Shown piece after piece: positions 32,221 to 36,080 of a stretch of DNA of 36,080 bases. The DNA is from Burkholderiales bacterium (GTDB lineage Bacteria; Pseudomonadota; Gammaproteobacteria; Burkholderiales; JAEUOS01). The DNA is taken from assembly GCA_947473125.1 (NCBI GenBank), contig CANJDH010000042.1, positions 1 through 36,080 of the forward strand, read 5' to 3'. The notes below the pieces were generated by a model, which worked only from the letters and a program-made list of their open reading frames with translations, did no database searches and had not been told where the DNA came from. How positions within the stretch are numbered: the stretch's first letter is position 1; each line of letters begins with the position of its first letter. A program made the translations under genes and the position numbers.

Positions 32221-33084
32221 ATGCATATCATCGACCTGCATTCCCACTGGGGCACCAAACGCGGCTACGTGCTGCGTACCGAGGCTGAGCTGGCGCGCCA
32301 GCGCCAGACCTGGAACTCCGACCCCGCCTATCAGACCGAAGCTGAAATGGCCGACTACCTGCGCAGCCAGAAAGTGCGCACCATTCTCGACTTCGGTTTC
32401 ACCAAGCACATGCCGCTCGAAGAGGCGCGTGAATACCACGACTACGGCATCGAGACCCAGCGCAATCATCCGGATGCCATCCTCGGCCTGTGGCTGCAGA
32501 TCGATCCGCGCACTGGTGCGGCCGGGGTAGCCGAGTTGCGCCGCTGCATCGAGGCGAGCAGCGGCTTTATCGGCCTGGCACTCTCGGGCGGCAGCGGCTA
32601 CACCGCGAGCGATCCGATCCACAAACCGTTTCTCGACGTGTGCGCCGAAGCCGGGCGCCCGGTGTTGGTGTTCGTCGGCTACACCGGCGCCGGCGCCGGC
32701 CTGCCCGGTGGTGGCGGCATCCTGCTCGACATGTGCCACCCGCGCTACATCGACGAGCTCGCCGCCAAGCGCCCCGAGCTCACCATCATTTCGGCCCGCC
32801 CGGCCTGGCCCTGGCAGGACGACATGATCGCCGTGATGCTGCACAAGCCCAACGTCTGGGCCGAGCTGCACGGCTGGTCGCCGAAATATTTCACCGAGTC
32901 GCTCAAGTACGACATCCCGCGCCGCCTCAAGAACCGCACCATGTTCGGCGCCGACTATCCGCTCTTCAAGTATGAACGCCTGGTGGCCGACTGGCGCGCG
33001 TTGGGCTACGACGAGGCTATCCTCAAGAAGGTGTTCCACGAAAACGCCGAGCGCCTGCTCGGCACCTTCCTGCAGGCCCCCTGA
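32221..33084 (+). CDS. Amidohydrolase-2 family hydrolase/decarboxylase
   Basis: A 287-residue TIM-barrel metal enzyme of the amidohydrolase_2 (ACMSD-like) group. The metal-binding His7-x-His9 (IIDLHSHWG) is on strand 1 and Asp245 on the last strand (MFGADYPLFKYERL). Further His residues (for example in HDYG and MCHPRYI) may complete the site. Members decarboxylate aromatic acids or hydrolyse lactones. It lies 20 bases after the Bug gene and 1 base before the SDR gene, so it is clearly part of the operon. The precise reaction is unknown. Confidence 0.88.
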   Translation: MHIIDLHSHWGTKRGYVLRTEAELARQRQTWNSDPAYQTEAEMADYLRSQKVRTILDFGFTKHMPLEEAREYHDYGIETQRNHPDAILGLWLQIDPRTGAAGVAELRRCIEASSGFIGLALSGGSGYTASDPIHKPFLDVCAEAGRPVLVFVGYTGAGAGLPGGGGILLDMCHPRYIDELAAKRPELTIISARPAWPWQDDMIAVMLHKPNVWAELHGWSPKYFTESLKYDIPRRLKNRTMFGADYPLFKYERLVADWRALGYDEAILKKVFHENAERLLGTFLQAP

Positions 33085-33085
33085 C

Positions 33086-33898
33086 ATGGATCTGGACATC
33101 AAGGCCAAGCGCGCCATCGTCGGCGGCGCCAGTCAAGGCATCGGCTATGCGATCGCGCGCCTGCTCGCCGCCGACGGCGTACAGGTGGCGATGGTGGCGC
33201 GGCGCAGCGAGCCGCTCGACCAAGCTGTGGCGCGCATCCACAACGAGACCGGCACGCGCACCCTGGCGATTCCGGCCGACATCCGCAAGGCGTCCGATTG
33301 CGAGCGCATCGTTGATACGGCCGCCGAGGCGTTCGGCGGCATCGATTTTCTGGTCAACAACGACGGCGCGCCGCCGCTCGGCTTGATCGCCGAATTCGAT
33401 GATGTCGCGTGGGACAAGGCGGTGCAGCAAAACCTGATGAGCGTGGTGCGCCTGTCGCGCCACGCCATTCCGCACATGAAGGCGGCCGGCGGCGGACGCA
33501 TCGTCAACATCACTGCGCTCTCGGCGATCCAGCCGATTGCGCGCTTCGGACTCTCGGTGGCCACCTGGGCCGGCGTGATCGGCTTCGCCAAGACGCTCTC
33601 GCTCGAAGTGGCCGCCGACAACATCACCGTCAACACCATCTGCCCAGGGCGGATTGCCACCGGCCGGCTCGCCAAGGTGTTCGGGCCGGATGCCGGCAAG
33701 GGCGCTCCCGCAGCCGATGCCGCGAGCGATGCCGACGCGAAGCTCGCCGCAGATCTCGCCAAACAGATTCCCCTCGGCCGGGTCGGCCAGCCCGACGAGA
33801 TTGCCGGGTTGGTGGCGCTGCTGCTCTCCGGCTACGGGGGTTACATCACCGGCTCGACCATGCATGTCGATGGCGGGCGTCTTGCAGGCCTGTTATGA
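33086..33898 (+). CDS. Short-chain dehydrogenase/reductase, atypical active site
   Basis: A 270-residue Rossmann-fold SDR. The cofactor loop is GGASQGIG (residues 13-20), and ARRSEPL after strand 2 suggests NADP preference. NNDGAPP stands where NNAG is usual. The region where Tyr-x3-Lys is expected reads LSVATWAGVIG (from Leu156): neither Tyr nor Lys is there, the aligned positions being Ser157 and Trp161. The ending GGYITGSTMHVDGG is conventional. A divergent SDR subgroup has this kind of change; it may use another proton donor or have a non-redox role. The ATG at 33086 is 1 base after the amidohydrolase stop, and the stop overlaps the ligase ATG. Confidence 0.9.
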   Translation: MDLDIKAKRAIVGGASQGIGYAIARLLAADGVQVAMVARRSEPLDQAVARIHNETGTRTLAIPADIRKASDCERIVDTAAEAFGGIDFLVNNDGAPPLGLIAEFDDVAWDKAVQQNLMSVVRLSRHAIPHMKAAGGGRIVNITALSAIQPIARFGLSVATWAGVIGFAKTLSLEVAADNITVNTICPGRIATGRLAKVFGPDAGKGAPAADAASDADAKLAADLAKQIPLGRVGQPDEIAGLVALLLSGYGGYITGSTMHVDGGRLAGLL

Positions 33899-35304
33899 AG
33901 ATCAATTACGAACAAACCTTCCCCCACTATTCGCGCTCGCTCGATTTCGAGCAGCTGGTGCGCGACTATCCGCCGCCGCCAGAATATTTCCAGAGCGTAA
34001 TGCGCATGCCGCGCCACGAGCTCGACGCCCTCAAAAACAAGCGCTTTCTCGCCACCGTCAAGCGCGGCTGGGAGATTCCGTTTTTCCAGAAGCACTGGGG
34101 TGCTGTCGGTCTTGAGCCCGGCGACATCCGCAGCATTGCCGACATCGAGAAGATTCCGCCCTACACGGTGCACGACATCCGCAAGAGTCTCGAGCGCAAT
34201 CCGCCGTTCGGCGATTTCATGGGCATTGCCCCCGGCGGCGACAACCCGATCCCGCTGGTGCTGCATACCAGCGGCGGCACCACGGGCCTGCCGCGGCCGA
34301 TGCTCTATGCGCCGCAGGATCGCGAAACCATGACCATCCTGAGCGCCCGGCGCTACGCCATGCAGGGCATGGTGCCCGGCGACAAGGTGCTGGTGGCGCT
34401 CTCGCTGGGCCTCTCCAACGGCGGCTTTGCCGCGCGCGATTGCCTCTGGAAATACATGGGGGCCGTGCCGGTCATGACTGGCGGCGGCTCGTCGACGCCG
34501 ACGCGCCGCCAGATTGAGATCATCAAGGCCTGGGGCGTCAATTACATCCTCGGCTTCCCCGCCTACCTGCGCCACATGGCGATCGTGGCGCGCGACGAAC
34601 TCGGCATCGACCCACATTCGCTGGGCATCAAGGCGCTCGGCTCGCACATCGGCGTCGAAGACCGCACCAAGATCGAGGCGCTCTGGAACGCCGACTGCTA
34701 CGACTCCTACGGCACCAACGAGAGCGGCATGATGGCGCAGGACTGCGAGTTCAAGAACGGCATGCACATCAACGAAGACGCCGTGCTGCTCGAAATCGCC
34801 GACCCGGAAACCGGCAAGCTGCAACCCGAGGGCGAGAAGGGCACCATCTACATCACCACCTTCTATCGCTACGGCGCCCCGCAGATCCGCTTCAATGTCA
34901 ATGACATTTCGGCGATCATGCCCGGCACCTGCGAATGCGGCAGCACCCACAAGCGCCTCGAAAAGATCTTTGGGCGCAACGACAACATGGTCAAGCTGCG
35001 CGGTGCCAATGTCTTTCCCGAGGCGATCGGCGTCGCGGTCGCCGAAGATGCACGCTCCAATGGCGAGTTTTTCTGCATGGTCGACCGTGTCGGCGAAGAT
35101 GCGCGCGATGAAATGGTCGTGATGGTCGAACTGCGCGATCCGGCGGCCGATGGCGCCGCCGTCAAGACCGACCTCGAGCGCCGCCTCAAGGAAGTGATCG
35201 GCGTGCGCGTCACAGTGGAGCCGGCGGCCATCGGCGACCTCGACCAACACACCGGGACCTCGCAGACTTCCAAGATCAAGCGCCTGCTTGACAGGCGCAA
35301 GTAG
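33895..35304 (+). CDS. AMP-forming acyl-CoA ligase (phenylacetate-CoA ligase-like)
   Basis: A 469-residue adenylate-forming enzyme of the PaaK type, expected to activate an aromatic or cyclic carboxylic acid to its CoA thioester. The phosphate loop is LHTSGGTTGLPRPMLY; the A5-like motif is YDSYGTNESG; CECGSTHKRLEKIFGRNDNMVKLRG, written here only as landmarks from its CxCG start to its KLRG end, covers the hinge; the C-terminal small domain ends with TSQTSKIKRL carrying a Lys near the usual catalytic position. The ATG overlaps the SDR stop (ATGA). It completes the four-gene operon; the substrate is unknown. Confidence 0.9.
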   Translation: MKINYEQTFPHYSRSLDFEQLVRDYPPPPEYFQSVMRMPRHELDALKNKRFLATVKRGWEIPFFQKHWGAVGLEPGDIRSIADIEKIPPYTVHDIRKSLERNPPFGDFMGIAPGGDNPIPLVLHTSGGTTGLPRPMLYAPQDRETMTILSARRYAMQGMVPGDKVLVALSLGLSNGGFAARDCLWKYMGAVPVMTGGGSSTPTRRQIEIIKAWGVNYILGFPAYLRHMAIVARDELGIDPHSLGIKALGSHIGVEDRTKIEALWNADCYDSYGTNESGMMAQDCEFKNGMHINEDAVLLEIADPETGKLQPEGEKGTIYITTFYRYGAPQIRFNVNDISAIMPGTCECGSTHKRLEKIFGRNDNMVKLRGANVFPEAIGVAVAEDARSNGEFFCMVDRVGEDARDEMVVMVELRDPAADGAAVKTDLERRLKEVIGVRVTVEPAAIGDLDQHTGTSQTSKIKRLLDRRK

Positions 35305-35311
35305 CGCGGGG

Positions 35312-35932
35312 TCAGACTATGGGTGCCAGTGCGGACGCCACCGCACGCCGGGTCTGTTCCGGCGTGGTGACGTGGTAGCCGGCCAGGCCGACAGCGCGCG
35401 CAGCGGCAACGTTTTCAGGCAGATCGTCGAAGAAGGCGATGCGTCCCGGCGCAATGCCGATCAGGCTGCACACCTTGTCAAAGGCTGCAGTGGACGGTTT
35501 GCGCAGGCCCAGCTCTTGCGAGCAGAATACCTGGCGCACGGGGGCCAGCAGTTCCGGATACAGCGAGCCCCAGCGCGCGTAGTGCAGGGCATTGGTGTTG
35601 GAGAACAGGTAGACCGGCGTGCTCGCAGCCGCTTCGCGCAACAGCGGCAGCACGCCGGGAATCTCGCCGCGGAAGATCGCGCACCAGCCCGCATCGAATA
35701 CCGCATCCGGCAGATCAATTCCGAGCGACTGGCGCAGCGCGGCGAAATACTCGGCAGCGCTGATTTCACCGCGCTCGTGGGCCTCATAGGCGGCGTCCTG
35801 GTGAAAGCGTTGCGCGATGCTTTCGACCGGTACGCCGGCGCAGTCGGCCCAGTGCCGGAACGCATACCGGAAATCGACGTCGATCAGAACGCCGCCGACG
35901 TCAAACAGCAAAGCCTCTATCGGGCGCGCCAT
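35312..35932 (-). CDS. HAD-family hydrolase (subfamily IA, YihX-like)
   Basis: A 206-residue phosphatase-type HAD protein. The nucleophile Asp11 is in LLFDVGGVLIDVD; Gly13 replaces the second Asp of the DxD pair, as in YihX and epoxide-hydrolase N-domain relatives. Motif II is VYLFSNTNA, motif III the Lys in LGLRKPS, and motif IV IAFFDDLPENV. A helical cap lies between residues 17 and 85. Substrates may be sugar phosphates. It is convergent with the ligase gene (7-base gap) and follows the partial propeller gene by 13 bases, suggesting an operon. Confidence 0.9.
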   Translation of the reverse strand: MARPIEALLFDVGGVLIDVDFRYAFRHWADCAGVPVESIAQRFHQDAAYEAHERGEISAAEYFAALRQSLGIDLPDAVFDAGWCAIFRGEIPGVLPLLREAAASTPVYLFSNTNALHYARWGSLYPELLAPVRQVFCSQELGLRKPSTAAFDKVCSLIGIAPGRIAFFDDLPENVAAARAVGLAGYHVTTPEQTRRAVASALAPIV

Positions 35933-35945
35933 TGCCGCCGCGGGC

Positions 35946-36080
35946 TCATTGCATCCGCACGTGCTTCACCAGTTGCCGCGGGCCGACTTCGCCGCCGTAG
36001 ACATTGCCCTTGGCATCCACCGCCACGCCCTCGGCGGCGCTGGTACCCTTCATCTCGAGCGGATCGGGGATGCGGTACAG
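35946..36080 (-). CDS. C-terminus of an NHL/SMP-30-type beta-propeller protein (partial)
   Basis: Only the last 44 codons lie inside the window. They read SAAEGVAVDAKGNVYGGEVG and then a short tail RQLVKHVRMQ. The AEGVAVDAKGNVYGGEV repeat is the typical blade of NHL-repeat or SMP-30/gluconolactonase-like propellers (for example peptidyl-alpha-hydroxyglycine lyase relatives). The rest of the gene lies beyond 36080. It would be transcribed together with the HAD gene. Confidence 0.65.
   Translation of the reverse strand: MYRIPDPLEMKGTSAAEGVAVDAKGNVYGGEVGPRQLVKHVRMQ

Overview
This is a GC-rich stretch of bacterial chromosome packed with short operons. Two Bug-type periplasmic solute-binding proteins, many orphan catabolic enzymes, a tandem universal stress protein behind a textbook FNR/ANR box and very high GC at third codon positions all suggest a betaproteobacterium, probably Burkholderiales. 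That assignment is inference; there is no rRNA or other phylogenetic marker. I see no tRNA, rRNA, CRISPR array, phage gene or transposase.

Layout. 254-6329: an EamA exporter, then a run of minus-strand genes. These are an orphan ModA-like binding protein, a membrane operon (DUF805 protein, formate/nitrite-type channel, small membrane protein), a methyltransferase, a lipoprotein, a TMEM175-type channel, a MAPEG protein and a VOC protein. 6330-6945 is a long, relatively AT-rich gap with a dispersed repeat and the FNR/ANR-like box. 6946-8781: universal stress protein and a hydroxyquinol/catechol-type intradiol dioxygenase. 8952-16130: five co-directional genes, three of the four junctions being start/stop overlaps: sulfatase, MetX-like alpha/beta hydrolase, MFS transporter, TauD/TfdA-type dioxygenase, GMC oxidoreductase. 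They look like a transport-plus-degradation cluster for an unknown sulfated, esterified or etherified compound. 16135-18798: an Lrp/AsnC regulator divergent from a PaiB-like protein and a beta-alanine/omega-amino-acid transaminase, with a phased array of TGCGG/CCGCA half-sites between them.

18866-22737 is the most disturbed part. It holds an EamA exporter, an MFS transporter, the 3' end of a UbiD-family decarboxylase gene, a second truncated copy of an EamA 3' end (260 bp matching the first at about 96%), and a nucleotidyltransferase/small-protein pair that resembles a toxin-antitoxin unit. The small protein ends inside a dispersed palindromic repeat.

22837-36080 is a second catabolic district. 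It contains a stand-alone cyclic-nucleotide-binding protein, a ThDP enzyme with a Bug protein, a divergent M81 (MlrC-like) metallopeptidase, an HpaI-type aldolase, an SGNH hydrolase, a 3-hydroxyisobutyrate-dehydrogenase-like enzyme, and then a Bug/amidohydrolase/SDR/CoA-ligase operon behind a near-consensus sigma70 promoter. The SDR of that operon lacks the usual Tyr-x3-Lys pair. The window ends with a HAD phosphatase and the C-terminus of a probable NHL/SMP-30-type beta-propeller.

A family of short palindromic intergenic repeats (at least six copies) is scattered between genes. The best candidates for something undescribed are the nucleotidyltransferase/small-protein pair, the sulfatase-to-GMC cluster and the Bug/amidohydrolase/SDR/ligase operon. 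Their substrates cannot be read from sequence.
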